NCBI GenBank assembly: GCA_001566965.1
Contig: LSNW01000031.1
Span: 124,001-188,000, forward strand
Source: Methylothermaceae bacteria B42
GTDB taxonomy: Bacteria; Pseudomonadota; Gammaproteobacteria; Methylococcales; Methylothermaceae
Length of the DNA stretch: 64,000 nucleotides
Reading direction: 5' to 3'
Shown one piece after another: positions 9,013-17,998 of the stretch. A program made the position numbers and the translations under genes. The notes under the pieces were generated by a model. That model saw only the letters and a program-made list of their open reading frames with translations, made no database searches and had not been told where the DNA came from. Each line of letters begins with the position of its first letter. Within the stretch, counting starts at the first letter, position 1.

Positions 9013-9999
9013 CTATTTCTTTATTGCTCGGCGTTTTCTTTTCAGCGTCGAACTGGGAAGCTCATGAAACATAGCCTTATATTGCGAGGCAAAACGGCTT
9101 GCATGTTGGAAGCCGAAATCCTGGGCCAGGTGAGAAATGGAGAGCTGCAAATTCTGACTTTCGCAAAGCTGTTGGCGAACGGCATGAAGCTTGCGGGTAG
9201 TGATATATTGGCCGGGTGAAATACCCACTATTTCCTTGAAACATAGTTGCAGGGCCCTGGGCGTAATTCCGATCTCATCTGCAAGTTGCTGGATGGAAAA
9301 AGACTCTGTCAATTGTTCTTCAATCACCTCGGTTGTTCTTGAAAAGATTCTGAATCGTTTGTTCACTGCCATCTTAGGCAATGGTCTTCCGGGATTCAGC
9401 CCTATCTCAATATCCAGAAAAATTGTTTGCAGCTCATCGACTACCCAGTTTTTCAGTGCTAAGGCAGTCGGCCCATGGTTCAAAGGCTGTTGTAGATCGG
9501 TTGCTGATAGGAATAACCTCTGAAGACGATTGCGGAAAAGCACGATCCGGGAAGATTCATGCCGAAAAAAAGCCTTTTCTGGTTCAAATGTCCGCTGCCA
9601 CAAAGCATCGGGCAGCAAGCGTTCCCGCAGAACCATATCGGTTTTAATTAGGATCCCCAGTGCCTGGTAGCCCGGTGGAAGCAGCACCAAGTATTCCTGT
9701 CCCGGGTGAATGACGACGAGAGAATCAGGCTGAATCTCCACACCACACCATATGCAATTTTCAACAGCGGGTGAAGTGATAAAAAATTCCAGATAGCCCG
9801 GAGGTATGGAAAACCTATCCAGTAATTTCTGCCCACTTGTAAACTGGAAAACCATAAAATCATCAAATTCGAGCATCGCCTCCTTGTGCAGAAAGCATCC
9901 CGGTTGCAACTGCACAACCCGGCTGTCCTGATACTTAGAGATGTATTCCATGTACTGATCGATTTCATGGAATTCATAGGTCTTAAGAGAAATTGTCAT
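9013..9999 (-). CDS. AraC family transcriptional regulator
   Basis: The 328-residue protein has a C-terminal double helix-turn-helix of the AraC/XylS type (about 225-325). The first helix pair is in FSIQQLADEIGITPRALQLCFKE and the second in LSISHLAQDFGFQHASRFASQ. The N-terminal 200 residues look like the poorly conserved AraC-binding-like domain found in EutR-like regulators (VIHPGQEYLVLLPPGYQALGI). It diverges from the PEP-CTERM metalloprotease gene at 10220, so it is a natural candidate regulator of that gene. No ligand can be named. Confidence 0.9.
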   Translation of the reverse strand: MTISLKTYEFHEIDQYMEYISKYQDSRVVQLQPGCFLHKEAMLEFDDFMVFQFTSGQKLLDRFSIPPGYLEFFITSPAVENCIWCGVEIQPDSLVVIHPGQEYLVLLPPGYQALGILIKTDMVLRERLLPDALWQRTFEPEKAFFRHESSRIVLFRNRLQRLFLSATDLQQPLNHGPTALALKNWVVDELQTIFLDIEIGLNPGRPLPKMAVNKRFRIFSRTTEVIEEQLTESFSIQQLADEIGITPRALQLCFKEIVGISPGQYITTRKLHAVRQQLCESQNLQLSISHLAQDFGFQHASRFASQYKAMFHELPSSTLKRKRRAIKK

Positions 10000-10219
10000 C
10001 TGTTTTCCGGTTTTGATCCGATCATCTTTTTCTCAACCATCACTCACTCGGCGGTAAAAAACTTTCGCATTTCGGATATTTTTAACAAAATATTTAATTA
10101 AAATGTTGCCTGTAAGTTATTGTAAGACATAATCAAAAGAGGAAATCCGCTTGAGGGTTACCGGACAAAATATTAAATACTTTCAGACAATATATTGAAT
10201 ATTTAAGGAAGGAAAAATT
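10000..10219. promoter_or_regulatory. AT-rich divergent control region between the AraC regulator and the metalloprotease
   Basis: The 220-base gap separates two divergent genes and is markedly AT-rich. Around 10075-10206 the motif AATATT / ATATTT recurs, for example GGATATTT, AAAATATTTAATT, AAATATTAAATAC and TTGAATATTT. Such repeated half-sites could bind the AraC-type protein. A purine-rich ribosome site (AAGGAAGG, 10206-10213) precedes the metalloprotease ATG. Confidence 0.45.
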
Positions 10220-11212
10220 ATGAAGACCAAAACGATTTTTCTAGCCAGTGCCCTGACAGCAGGCCTACTGGCTCAACAACCTGCGCAGGCAGCGTTGACT
10301 TTTCAATTCAATTATATAGATCCCGGTAATGGAATTGGTTTTTTCGACCCTTCCCTTGGAGCAGCTCGGAAAAACGCGCTAAAGCAGGGGGCTGCCATGC
10401 TGGGAGCCTACTTTTCCAACTACAATGCCACCCTGACCTTCGACGTAATCTCAGAAAAAACGAATACCGGCGCACTTGCTTCGGCTGGAAGTGATACCAT
10501 CAATTTCAATTCAGGCTTTCAAAATACAGTTGTGCAGCATAAGATCTTAAATGGCACAGATGCCAATGGTGCTGCTGTAGATGGAAAGATCAACTGGGAT
10601 TTTGGGCAACCGTGGGATCTCGATGATAATGTCTCAACGTCTGCTTTTGACTTTAAATCAACCGCCATGCATGAGTTGCTTCACGCCTTTGGATTCAGTA
10701 GCGCGATCGGCAAGAATGGGGGCGGATTTCTTCAAGGAGTAACTGTAGGACAAGATGCCGATCAGTACTTTGTATATGATAAATTCGTCACCGATCATGA
10801 TGGAAACCGTATGGTTGATGACTCAGGCGTCTTCCAGACTTCCGAACTTCCAGATTTGACAGGCGGTACAGGAACCAATGGCGCCTTCTTCAGCGGGCCA
10901 AACGCAAAGGCTGCAAATGGAGGAAACCCGGTAAATCTTTACTCCCCAACTACGTGGGCTGAAGGTAGCAGTATCGCCCATCTGGACGATGACTTTTTCA
11001 CCTCTCAAAATCTCTTGATGGAGCAAGCAACAGATACGGGTCCTAGTGCCCGAACTCTCTCCGCCATTGAAATCGGCATTCTCAAGGACATCGGTTATAC
11101 TCAGGTCAGTACAACTCCGGTTCCGATTCCGGCAGCCGGCTGGCTGTTCGGGACTGGCATGATGGCGTTGTTTGGGCTGAGGCGTAGAAAAACAGGCGTA
11201 TCGCAAGCCTGA
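10220..11212 (+). CDS. Exported zinc metalloprotease-like protein with PEP-CTERM (VPxPAA) sorting tail
   Basis: A 330-residue protein with an N-terminal signal peptide (cleavage near AQAALT) and a zincin-type active-site motif, MHELLHAFGF, which gives HExxHxxGF. The third zinc ligand expected in the metzincin consensus HExxHxxGxxH is not evident, so it belongs to a NF038122-like group of secreted bacterial zincins rather than a classical one. The C-terminus has the PEP-CTERM layout: VPIPAAGWLFGTGMMALFG, a membrane helix, then RRRK. The tail predicts handling by an exosortase and linkage to the envelope or an exopolysaccharide matrix. No exosortase is in the window. A strong terminator follows. 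Confidence 0.82.
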   Translation: MKTKTIFLASALTAGLLAQQPAQAALTFQFNYIDPGNGIGFFDPSLGAARKNALKQGAAMLGAYFSNYNATLTFDVISEKTNTGALASAGSDTINFNSGFQNTVVQHKILNGTDANGAAVDGKINWDFGQPWDLDDNVSTSAFDFKSTAMHELLHAFGFSSAIGKNGGGFLQGVTVGQDADQYFVYDKFVTDHDGNRMVDDSGVFQTSELPDLTGGTGTNGAFFSGPNAKAANGGNPVNLYSPTTWAEGSSIAHLDDDFFTSQNLLMEQATDTGPSARTLSAIEIGILKDIGYTQVSTTPVPIPAAGWLFGTGMMALFGLRRRKTGVSQA

Positions 11213-11233
11213 TCAAACCTCTGTCGGATATGT

Positions 11234-11262
11234 AAAAAGGGGTTCAATTCGAACCCCTTTTT
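11234..11262 (+). terminator. Rho-independent terminator after the metalloprotease gene
   Basis: A 12-bp perfect stem (AAAAAGGGGTTC / GAACCCCTTTTT) with a 5-base loop and a T-run, 22 bases past the stop. It works in both orientations in principle. Confidence 0.92.
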
Positions 11263-11319
11263 TCGTGTCTGCCGCGTTATATAGATAGACTGTCATTCAA
11301 CAACATAAGGTAGCTTGTC

Positions 11320-11823
11320 ATGTCACGTTCAACGATTTTGAGTTTAATTATTACTGGAGTCCTGCTAATGATGAATACCGCATCAGGCAATGAACTCTCT
11401 AAAACGGAATACCCACCCAGGCAGTTTCCACTCAAAGAGGTTCGTATCACCGTGCTACATCAGACCGGGCACGGTATCCCTGGAAGTTATCGCATCACGA
11501 TTACGGGTGATGGCAAGGCCGTTCAGGCCGTCGACAAAAACAAAAGAAAGGAAATCACCCTTTCAAAAAAGCAGCTGGTGGAACTGATCAATGAGTTTTA
11601 CCGAATCCATTTCTTTGAATTACCGGATAGCTACGGCGTACAAAGGCATGTGGTCTTGATGGATGATGGTACGCTCAGGCTTTTTACTGGCCGCCTCGCT
11701 GATGTGGCCAGCCAGCAAGTGTGTATCGAGATTTCAGACTATAAAAAGTGTATCACCGTGATCAATCGCCATCCCCTCGAGCTCAGGCTGCTTGTGGATA
11801 AGATGGAAGCGTTGTTCAAATAA
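11320..11823 (+). CDS. Exported protein of unknown function (DUF6438-like)
   Basis: The 167-residue product starts with a signal peptide (MSRSTILSLIITGVLLMMNTASG). The mature part has short beta strands and a pattern (GSYRITITGDGKAV, then ITLSKKQLVELINEFYRIHFFELPD) that resembles small secreted DUF6438-type proteins. I suggest this only tentatively. Two cysteines in the C-terminal part (QQVCIEISDYKKCI) could form a disulfide. A terminator separates it from the gene before, so it has its own promoter. Confidence 0.6.
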   Translation: MSRSTILSLIITGVLLMMNTASGNELSKTEYPPRQFPLKEVRITVLHQTGHGIPGSYRITITGDGKAVQAVDKNKRKEITLSKKQLVELINEFYRIHFFELPDSYGVQRHVVLMDDGTLRLFTGRLADVASQQVCIEISDYKKCITVINRHPLELRLLVDKMEALFK

Positions 11824-12000
11824 GAAGAGTCAGAACAATAACATGATTAAAGTTCAGAATCTGACCCATCATGTAACCGGAAACGTTTCCGATATTCGAG
11901 CTGGTTGGATAATGATTACCCTGTTTTTTTTAAAGAAGCCCCTGAGGAGGATTATTGCTTTTGCTTTCTGCATTCATTGCGAAGAGACCATGCCGGACAT

Positions 12001-13062
12001 TCATTTAGACTGGCTGGCATACAACTCACTTTCTTTATACAAATCATGCACATGGCGCAGCAATACCATAATGACAGAGGCCACCGGCAAGGCCAGTAAA
12101 ATGCCCAAAAAGCCGAAGAGTTGTCCGCCAGCCATGACCGAAAAAATCACCGTCACCGGGTGCAGGCCAATTTTGTCGCCGACCAGCAATGGCGTCAGCA
12201 CCATCCCCTCCAACATCTGGCCGACAACAAAAACCACCAGCACCCAGCCTACGTGAATCAGGTCATGAAATTGCACCAGGGCCGCCAATACACCCAGCAC
12301 CACACCCACGAAAGTGCCCAGATAAGGCACAAAACTAATCAAGCCGGCAATCATGCCAATGACTAAAGCGGTATTGAGCCCGACCATCCAAAGCCCCAAA
12401 CTGTAAATTGCGCCCAACGCCAGCATCACGGTGAGCTGGCCCCGCATAAAGGCGCTGAGCACTTCGTCCGATTCCTTAGCCAATCGGGCGGCCACGGGCA
12501 TCCAGCGGCGCGGCAGCAGATCGGCGATCCGCGCCACCATGTTGTCCCAATCCCGGAGCAAATAAAACGCCACGACCGGGATCAATAGGAAATTCATCAG
12601 CCAAGCCAAAATGGCCGCCCCGGAACGGGTGATGGAACCGGCCAAGGCCGCCGCGATACCGCCGGCTTTTTGCCAATCCTGCTTGATCAAATCGATAAAA
12701 CGATCAGCATCGATGGTGCCTATTTCCAGGTCCAAGCGTCGCTCCAACCACGGGATGGCGGTACTGCGAATCCAATCCAGATAGCGGGGAAGATCACCTA
12801 GAAAGCGGGAAATCTGCGCCTCCAAAGCAGGGATCAGAATCAATAGAACGGCAATGAAGGTCAACAACATAATCAAAAAAACAATCACCACCGCCATAGT
12901 ACGGCTCAACTTTAACTTTTCCAGACGGTCAGCGAGCGGATCGCCCAGATAGGCCAGCAAGGCGCCAATGACAAAAGGCGTCAGAATCGGTGCCAAAAGA
13001 TAGATCAACCCTCCCATGACCAGGGGAATCAACAACCACGGCCAGTGGCGGCATTCATTCAT
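12001..13062 (-). CDS. AI-2E family transporter (PerM-like permease)
   Basis: A complete 353-residue member of the AI-2E/PerM family, with helices at the N-terminus (LLIPLVMGGLIYLLAPILTP and LSRTMAVVIVFLIMLL), a long soluble segment (about 80-150), and a C-terminal block of helices. The family signature FVPYLGTFVG and the LTPLLVGDKIGLHPVTVIFS segment are present. The family exports small molecules or exchanges ions; the substrate here is unknown. It stands alone between an exported protein and an intergenic repeat element. The first gene of the window is a second, divergent member. Confidence 0.92.
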   Translation of the reverse strand: MNECRHWPWLLIPLVMGGLIYLLAPILTPFVIGALLAYLGDPLADRLEKLKLSRTMAVVIVFLIMLLTFIAVLLILIPALEAQISRFLGDLPRYLDWIRSTAIPWLERRLDLEIGTIDADRFIDLIKQDWQKAGGIAAALAGSITRSGAAILAWLMNFLLIPVVAFYLLRDWDNMVARIADLLPRRWMPVAARLAKESDEVLSAFMRGQLTVMLALGAIYSLGLWMVGLNTALVIGMIAGLISFVPYLGTFVGVVLGVLAALVQFHDLIHVGWVLVVFVVGQMLEGMVLTPLLVGDKIGLHPVTVIFSVMAGGQLFGFLGILLALPVASVIMVLLRHVHDLYKESELYASQSK

Positions 13063-13116
13063 AGCAAGACTTACCTCTAAACTTTATACGGCAAAAGTGT
13101 TCCACCCTCCCATCCG

Positions 13117-13265
13117 AGGATGTCGCAAAAGCCCATCCTTGAACTTATGCAACTCGAAATCGGAAAAGCGCGATTTTCCAATTCCTCCATTTTCGATGGC
13201 TTATGTCCATCGAAACTGGCGATGCATCCATGCATCGCAGAGGCTGTCGCCTTTTGCGACACCCT
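13117..13265. repeat. Intergenic inverted-repeat element with several internal hairpins
   Basis: In the 329-base gap, arms GATGTCGCAAAAG and CTTTTGCGACAC lie about 120 bases apart in inverted orientation. Three hairpins stand between them: GGAAAA/TTTTCC (13162-13179), TTTCGATGG/CCATCGAAA (13191-13215), and the palindrome-like GCGATGCATCCATGCATCGC (13219-13238). On the minus strand it ends CAAGGATGGGCTTTTGCGAC, reminiscent of the core of the elements at 43611 and 57229. No coding potential was seen in the rest of the gap. Confidence 0.6.
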
Positions 13266-13391
13266 TCCAATCCGCGGCTGGGCGGCCCGGATGACCGCCG
13301 TCAAACCCCAGGACAGGTTCACGGCTTCCCGTGGCCGGAAGGCTGGAACAGCCTAGCTTTAATGCTCGATAGGCATGGATAAGATGACTGC

Positions 13392-13997
13392 CTACCCCCC
13401 AATCAGGGCAGTCTGCAACATATTGCTCAACGCTTGGCCACCTTGGCTTTTCACATAATTCACCACCACTGGAACGAATTGGTTCACCATGTCAGGAGAC
13501 ATATTCAGGCTTTTGAAGGTTTGCCCCAATTGCAGCAAGGTGGCTGCTGAAGAATTACCGCCCCCCAAGGCGGAAATCCCCCGGCTCAATGCCGATCCAC
13601 TGGAAGCCGCGGGTGCTTGGTTCAGTAACTGGGTCACCTCCGGCACCTTGGCTGTCAGGGTTTGGAAAGCGCTCGGCGCCATGCGTGCCTTGGCGGCCTG
13701 AAAAATCGCGCCGGAACCTCCCGCGGCCTGAGCGGGGGTCACGCCCAGTTGATTGGTTAACATGCTCACCAATCCTCCCGAATTGGAAGCCAATGACGAT
13801 GCCTGTTGCACGCTTTGGGCTGCCGTCCCGACCGAAGAGGCCGCAGCATTTACCGAACTCAACGCCTTGGATGAGGACCGAGCCCCGCTAAGGGCCGAAT
13901 CGCCACCCCCGCTTGAAGCGCATCCACCCACAAGAAGCGGTAGCAAAAATACATTCAAACCAATCGTAAAGCGCGCTGGTGATTTTAGTTTTTTCAT
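13392..13997 (-). CDS. Lipoprotein with DUF2780-like domain
   Basis: The start MKKLKSPARF is preceded by a strong GGAGGAAC site; an in-frame ATG 13 codons upstream is less likely. The 201-residue product has a lipoprotein signal ending in LLVGGC with the lipidated Cys, then a Ser/Ala/Gly-rich linker (to about 85). The C-terminal domain has repeated VTPAQAAGGSGAIFQAAK-like and LNMSPDMVNQFVPVVVNYVK motifs, as in DUF2780 proteins (VcgC/VcgE). The function of that family is unknown. It is predicted to sit in the outer membrane or periplasm. Confidence 0.8.
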   Translation of the reverse strand: MKKLKSPARFTIGLNVFLLPLLVGGCASSGGGDSALSGARSSSKALSSVNAAASSVGTAAQSVQQASSLASNSGGLVSMLTNQLGVTPAQAAGGSGAIFQAAKARMAPSAFQTLTAKVPEVTQLLNQAPAASSGSALSRGISALGGGNSSAATLLQLGQTFKSLNMSPDMVNQFVPVVVNYVKSQGGQALSNMLQTALIGG

Positions 13998-14231
13998 CAA
14001 GTTCCTCCATTTTGTAATGACAATCCGGTGTTTCACCCCGTGATGTCAAGCTACTGAAAAATTTCTCCTGCCGGTCGAAATAACGGTCTTGAAAACGACT
14101 TTTGCCGGATTCAACCACATTTTCAAATTACCGCGTTACCTCTGCGTCCATAAGAGAGACATTTCACTTGCAAGCCCTAGCACTGTAATATTCCTATATC
14201 ACAACTGCAACCCATTGAAGGAGGAAAAACC

Positions 14232-14816
14232 ATGGCAAAGCGTATTTTGCTGCTGGCCGGCGACTTTGTGGAAGATTACGAAGTGATGGTACCCTTTCAA
14301 GTGCTGATGATGGCAGGTCACCAGGTAGACGCGGTCTGCCCCGGCAAAAAAGCCGGCGATACGGTAAAAACCGCCGTCCATGACTTTGAAGGGGATCAAA
14401 CCTATACTGAAAAACCCGGCCACCATTTTGCCCTCAACGCCGATTTCGATAGCGTCGATCCCGACCAATACGACGGCTTGGTCATCCCCGGCGGCCGCGC
14501 CCCTGAATATCTGCGCCTGAATGACCGGGTGCTGGAAATCACCCGCCATTTCGCGGCTAACGGCAAACCTATCGCCGCCATTTGCCACGGGGCGCAGATT
14601 TTGTCGGCGGCGAAAGTGATTGAGAGCATCGAAATCAGTTGCTACCCGGCCGTCGCGCCCGAAGTGGCACTGGCCGGGGCCAAATATATTCCCAATAATG
14701 AAACCTTCAGCAACGCCCACGTGGACAAAAACTTCGTCACCGCCCCTGCCTGGCCCGCCCATCCCGAATGGATGAAAAAATTCCTCGAGCTGTTGGGGAC
14801 ACAGATAACCCCATGA
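14232..14816 (+). CDS. DJ-1/PfpI family protein
   Basis: A 194-residue protein of the DJ-1/PfpI superfamily, with the nucleophile elbow [10 protein letters not shown] carrying the reactive Cys and the upstream [14 protein letters not shown] loop with the conserved Gly-Gly-Arg. Members act as deglycases, chaperones or intracellular proteases, and this copy could be any of them. An optimal ribosome site (GAAGGAGG) precedes the ATG. Its stop overlaps by ATGA the start of a 31-codon ORF at 14813. Confidence 0.9.
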   Translation: MAKRILLLAGDFVEDYEVMVPFQVLMMAGHQVDAVCPGKKAGDTVKTAVHDFEGDQTYTEKPGHHFALNADFDSVDPDQYDGLVIPGGRAPEYLRLNDRVLEITRHFAANGKPIAAICHGAQILSAAKVIESIEISCYPAVAPEVALAGAKYIPNNETFSNAHVDKNFVTAPAWPAHPEWMKKFLELLGTQITP

Positions 14817-14908
14817 CCCGCGAGGAGCTTTTACGCAAAGAACACACCCGGCGGATGGTGTCTCCGGTAGAAATTCTTTTGGAGTGCGGCTGCCAGGTGA
14901 CGGTGTAA
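14813..14908 (+). CDS. Candidate 31-residue small protein overlapping the DJ-1 gene
   Basis: An ATGA overlap with the preceding stop starts a 31-codon frame ([15 protein letters not shown]..., ending ECGCQVTV) that stops four bases before the end of radA on the other strand. It is basic in its first half and has a Cys-Gly-Cys near the end. The coupled start is the only positive sign. It may be a real microprotein or a chance frame. Confidence 0.35.
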   Translation: MTREELLRKEHTRRMVSPVEILLECGCQVTV

Positions 14909-14911
14909 AGT

Positions 14912-16276
14912 TCAAAGTGACGCCAATGCCTCCTGCAAGGTCCGGACTGGCACGATATCCATCCCTTCGATGCCTTTCTTCGGCGCATTGGCCTTGGGGA
15001 CAATGGCGCGTTTAAAACCATGTTTGGCGGCCTCGTGCAGACGCTCTTCGCCGTGGGGCACGGGACGGACTTCACCCGTCAAGCCAATCTCACCGAAAAT
15101 CACCCAGTCTTTGGGAATAGCCCGGTCCTTGAGGCTGGAAAGCACCGCCGCGATCACCGCCAAGTCTCCGGCGGTCTCCGCCAAACGCACCCCACCCACC
15201 ACGTTGATGAATACGTCTTGACCGGCCAAGGGCACGCCGCCGTGACGGTGAAGCACCGCCAGCAACATGGCCAGGCGGTTGTTTTCCATGCCCACGGTGA
15301 TACGGCGGGGATTGCCCAGGGGGCTGTCATCCACCAACGCCTGCACTTCGATCAGCAGCGGCCGGCTGCCCTCGCGGAGGACGCAGACGGCGCTGCCGGC
15401 GCAGTCATCAATCTGGCGGGAGAGAAAAATCGCCGAAGGATTCTTGACCTCCTTCAGCCCCCCCTCGGTCATGGCGAACACCCCTAGTTCGCCAGTGGCG
15501 CCGAAACGGTTTTTGACTGCGCGGATCACCCGGAAACGACTGCCCGCCTCGCCTTCAAAATAGAGCACCGTATCCACCATATGCTCCAACACCCGGGGAC
15601 CGGCCAAAGCCCCTTCCTTGGTGACGTGCCCCACCAGGAACAGGGCCATCCGCCGGGATTTGGCCAGGCGCACCAGGCGGGCGGCGCACTCGCGCACCTG
15701 GGATACCGAGCCGGGGGCGGAATTGAGTAATTCCGTATAAACCGTCTGGATGGAATCGATCACCAGCACTTCCGGCTTTTTCTGCTCCGCCACAGAAACG
15801 ATGCGTTCCAAAGCGGTTTCCGCCAACACCGGCACCTGGCGGCAATCGACACTCATGCGCCGGGCACGGAGGCCGATTTGCTGCACCGACTCCTCGCCGG
15901 TAACATACAAAGTATCGACCCGGCCACTGAGCATCGCGGTCGCTTGCAACAGCAAGGTGGACTTGCCAATCCCAGGATCACCGCCAATCAACACCGCCGA
16001 ACCTCTCACCAGGCCGCTGCCCAAGACCCGGTCCAGTTCCGCCAGACCCGTGGAAATACGCGCCACTTGCTCGGCTTTTATCTCTCCCAGGGGAACCACT
16101 TGGGATTGGCCCGCCGCGCCAGCGTAACCGGCAAAACGCGGATTGCCAGAACTGGAAACCTCCGGGATGGTTTCCACCAGCGTGCTCCACGCCCCGCAAC
16201 CAGGGCAACGCCCCGCCCACTTGGGCTGGGTGTGGCCACACTCGGTACAGCTATAGACAACCTTGGCGCGCGCCAT
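14912..16276 (-). CDS. radA: DNA repair protein RadA (Sms)
   Basis: The 454-residue RadA/Sms is a RecA-like ATPase that processes recombination intermediates and branch migration. Visible elements are the N-terminal C4 zinc finger (Cys 10, 13, 24 and 27), Walker A GGDPGIGKST (98-107), the RadA-specific KNRFG motif (255-259) and the C-terminal Lon-like domain (GGVRLAETAGDLAVIAAVLSSL). Its ATG lies inside the 3' end of the alanine racemase gene (26-base overlap), so alr and radA form an operon. Confidence 0.97.
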   Translation of the reverse strand: MARAKVVYSCTECGHTQPKWAGRCPGCGAWSTLVETIPEVSSSGNPRFAGYAGAAGQSQVVPLGEIKAEQVARISTGLAELDRVLGSGLVRGSAVLIGGDPGIGKSTLLLQATAMLSGRVDTLYVTGEESVQQIGLRARRMSVDCRQVPVLAETALERIVSVAEQKKPEVLVIDSIQTVYTELLNSAPGSVSQVRECAARLVRLAKSRRMALFLVGHVTKEGALAGPRVLEHMVDTVLYFEGEAGSRFRVIRAVKNRFGATGELGVFAMTEGGLKEVKNPSAIFLSRQIDDCAGSAVCVLREGSRPLLIEVQALVDDSPLGNPRRITVGMENNRLAMLLAVLHRHGGVPLAGQDVFINVVGGVRLAETAGDLAVIAAVLSSLKDRAIPKDWVIFGEIGLTGEVRPVPHGEERLHEAAKHGFKRAIVPKANAPKKGIEGMDIVPVRTLQEALASL

Positions 16277-17345
16277 GAATCTCTCCGCCTCCCATTTCCA
16301 CTTTCGCCACCCGCGCGGTAATGCCGCAAATCAAGGTATAGGGGAGCGTTCCCGCATAACGGGCAATCTCTTCCACCGGCAGTCCCGCTCCCCACAGAAC
16401 CACTTCCGCGCCCGCCTGAAGTTCAGGATGATCTGTCAAATCCACGCTGATCATATCCATGGAAACCCGCCCAACCAAGGGCACCCGCTTGCCTTCCACC
16501 AACACGGGGGTTCCCGAGGGCACCTCCCGGGGGTAGCCATCCCCGTAGCCTGCCGCCACCACCCCCAAGCGGGTGGGACGCTGGCTGGTCCAGGTTCCGC
16601 CATAGCCGACCGATTCACCCTCGGCCAGGTTTTTGGCGGTGATGACCCGGCTTTTGAGAGTCATCACCGGCTGTAACCCCAATGCCGGGCCGGTGATCCC
16701 AGGAAAAGGAGAAATACCATAGAGCATCAAACCTGGGCGCACCCAGTCAAAATGACTTTTGGGACAGGAAAGCACCGCCGCGGAATTGGCACAACTGCGC
16801 GGCAATCCGAAGCCTTGGGTTACCCGCTCGAAAGCTGATAGCTGGTCGGCGGTTACAGAGCTTTCCTCATCGGCACAGGCAAAATGGCTCATCAGCACCG
16901 GCTTCAGGGGTATTAGTCTCTCTACCGCGGCCACAAATTCGTTCTCTTCCATGCCCAGCCGGTGCATGCCACTGTCAAATTTGATCCAGGGACGCAGGGC
17001 TGGTTGCCTTGCCGCCATTTCGATTTGGGAAAATTCATGGACCACCGGCTCCAACCGGTAGTGGCAAAGGGCATTCCAGGCTTCCTTATCCTGAAATCCT
17101 TGCAGCACCACAATGGGATGGCCGATGCCGGCCCGGCGCAAGGCGATGCCCTCTTCAATCCGAGCCACCGCAAAGCCATCAGCCTCTCTCAAGGCCCCCG
17201 CCACCCGCGTCAATCCATGTCCGTAACCGTCCGCCTTGACCACCGCGAGCACCTTGGAAGCTGGGGCCAGGCGGCGTACTTGCCTTAAATTGGCCAGCAA
17301 CGCCTTTAAATTCAGCTCAACGTGAATAGATTCAGTAAAATTCAA
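16251..17345 (-). CDS. alr: Alanine racemase
   Basis: This PLP enzyme makes D-alanine for peptidoglycan. The 364-residue protein has the PLP-lysine motif AVVKADGYGHG (K37) in the N-terminal barrel, and the C-terminal domain with the second catalytic residue, Tyr 248 in SVGYGGTW. Length and order fit the family. The radA start overlaps its end. The upstream flank holds the vapB promoter of the diverging toxin-antitoxin pair. Confidence 0.96.
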   Translation of the reverse strand: MNFTESIHVELNLKALLANLRQVRRLAPASKVLAVVKADGYGHGLTRVAGALREADGFAVARIEEGIALRRAGIGHPIVVLQGFQDKEAWNALCHYRLEPVVHEFSQIEMAARQPALRPWIKFDSGMHRLGMEENEFVAAVERLIPLKPVLMSHFACADEESSVTADQLSAFERVTQGFGLPRSCANSAAVLSCPKSHFDWVRPGLMLYGISPFPGITGPALGLQPVMTLKSRVITAKNLAEGESVGYGGTWTSQRPTRLGVVAAGYGDGYPREVPSGTPVLVEGKRVPLVGRVSMDMISVDLTDHPELQAGAEVVLWGAGLPVEEIARYAGTLPYTLICGITARVAKVEMGGGEIHGARQGCL

Positions 17346-17386
17346 GCCGTATCACCGGAAGCATTTAATTCAGGCATACAATGATG

Positions 17387-17392
17387 TATAAT
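17387..17392 (+). promoter_or_regulatory. Probable -10 box of the vapBC promoter
   Basis: A perfect TATAAT lies 36 bases before the vapB ATG, in the short AT-rich gap to alr. The segment TACAATGATGTA just upstream is nearly self-complementary and could be part of an antitoxin operator. No good -35 box is evident. Confidence 0.5.
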
Positions 17393-17427
17393 ATAGGCAT
17401 GAAACTCATAGCCTTTGGGAACATAAT

Positions 17428-17634
17428 ATGCGTACTACCTTAAATATTGACGACCAATTATTGCAAGAAGCCCAGCGCTTGACTGGCGCCAAGGAAAAAA
17501 CCGCCTTGATCCGGGAAGCGCTCAAGGCATTGATCGAACGGGAAAGCGCCCGGCGCCTGGCGCGCCTGGGCGGCACGGAACCCCAATTAAAGCTTCCTCC
17601 CCGCCGGCGCCCGGACGAAAATGATTCTGATTGA
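17428..17634 (+). CDS. vapB: VapB-type antitoxin
   Basis: The 68-residue protein begins MRTTLNIDDQLLQEA, a ribbon-helix-helix DNA-binding start typical of VapB (PF09957-like) antitoxins. It continues with the AKEKTALIREALKALIERES helix and a charged, flexible C-terminus that would wrap the toxin. It overlaps the toxin gene by 14 bases, the usual arrangement. It is expected to neutralise the PIN toxin and repress its own promoter. Confidence 0.9.
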   Translation: MRTTLNIDDQLLQEAQRLTGAKEKTALIREALKALIERESARRLARLGGTEPQLKLPPRRRPDENDSD

Positions 17635-17998
17635 CACGTCTGTCTGGATTGATCATTTCCGTTATTCACTGCCCCCGTTAGAGGCACTTTTAAACCGCGC
17701 TCAAGTCCTGATTCATCCCTGGGTAATCGGCGAATTGGCCTGCGGCCATTTAAAAAACCGCAAAATCATTTTACGCCTTCTTGAAGCGTTACCCCAAGCC
17801 ACGCTGCCTTCTCACGAGGAGGCGATGTTTTTTCTGGAACAAAATAACCTGATGGGCCGCGGCATTGGCTATATCGACCTTCATTTGCTTGCCGCCACCA
17901 CCCTCACCAATCACGCCCGTCTCTGGACCCTCGACCGTCGGCTGGCCTTGGTTGCGGGCGATTTAAGACTTGGCTTTTCTCCATCTAACTACTCCTAA
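17621..17998 (+). CDS. vapC: VapC-type PIN-domain toxin
   Basis: A 125-residue PIN-domain ribonuclease. The metal-binding acidic residues expected in VapC are present: Asp 5 (ILIDTSVWIDHF), Glu 38 (GELACG), Asp 86 (GIGYIDLHLLAA) and Asp 105 (TLDRRL). VapC toxins usually cleave initiator tRNA or rRNA; the target here is unknown. It forms a bicistronic unit with the preceding antitoxin. Confidence 0.92.
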   Translation: MILIDTSVWIDHFRYSLPPLEALLNRAQVLIHPWVIGELACGHLKNRKIILRLLEALPQATLPSHEEAMFFLEQNNLMGRGIGYIDLHLLAATTLTNHARLWTLDRRLALVAGDLRLGFSPSNYS

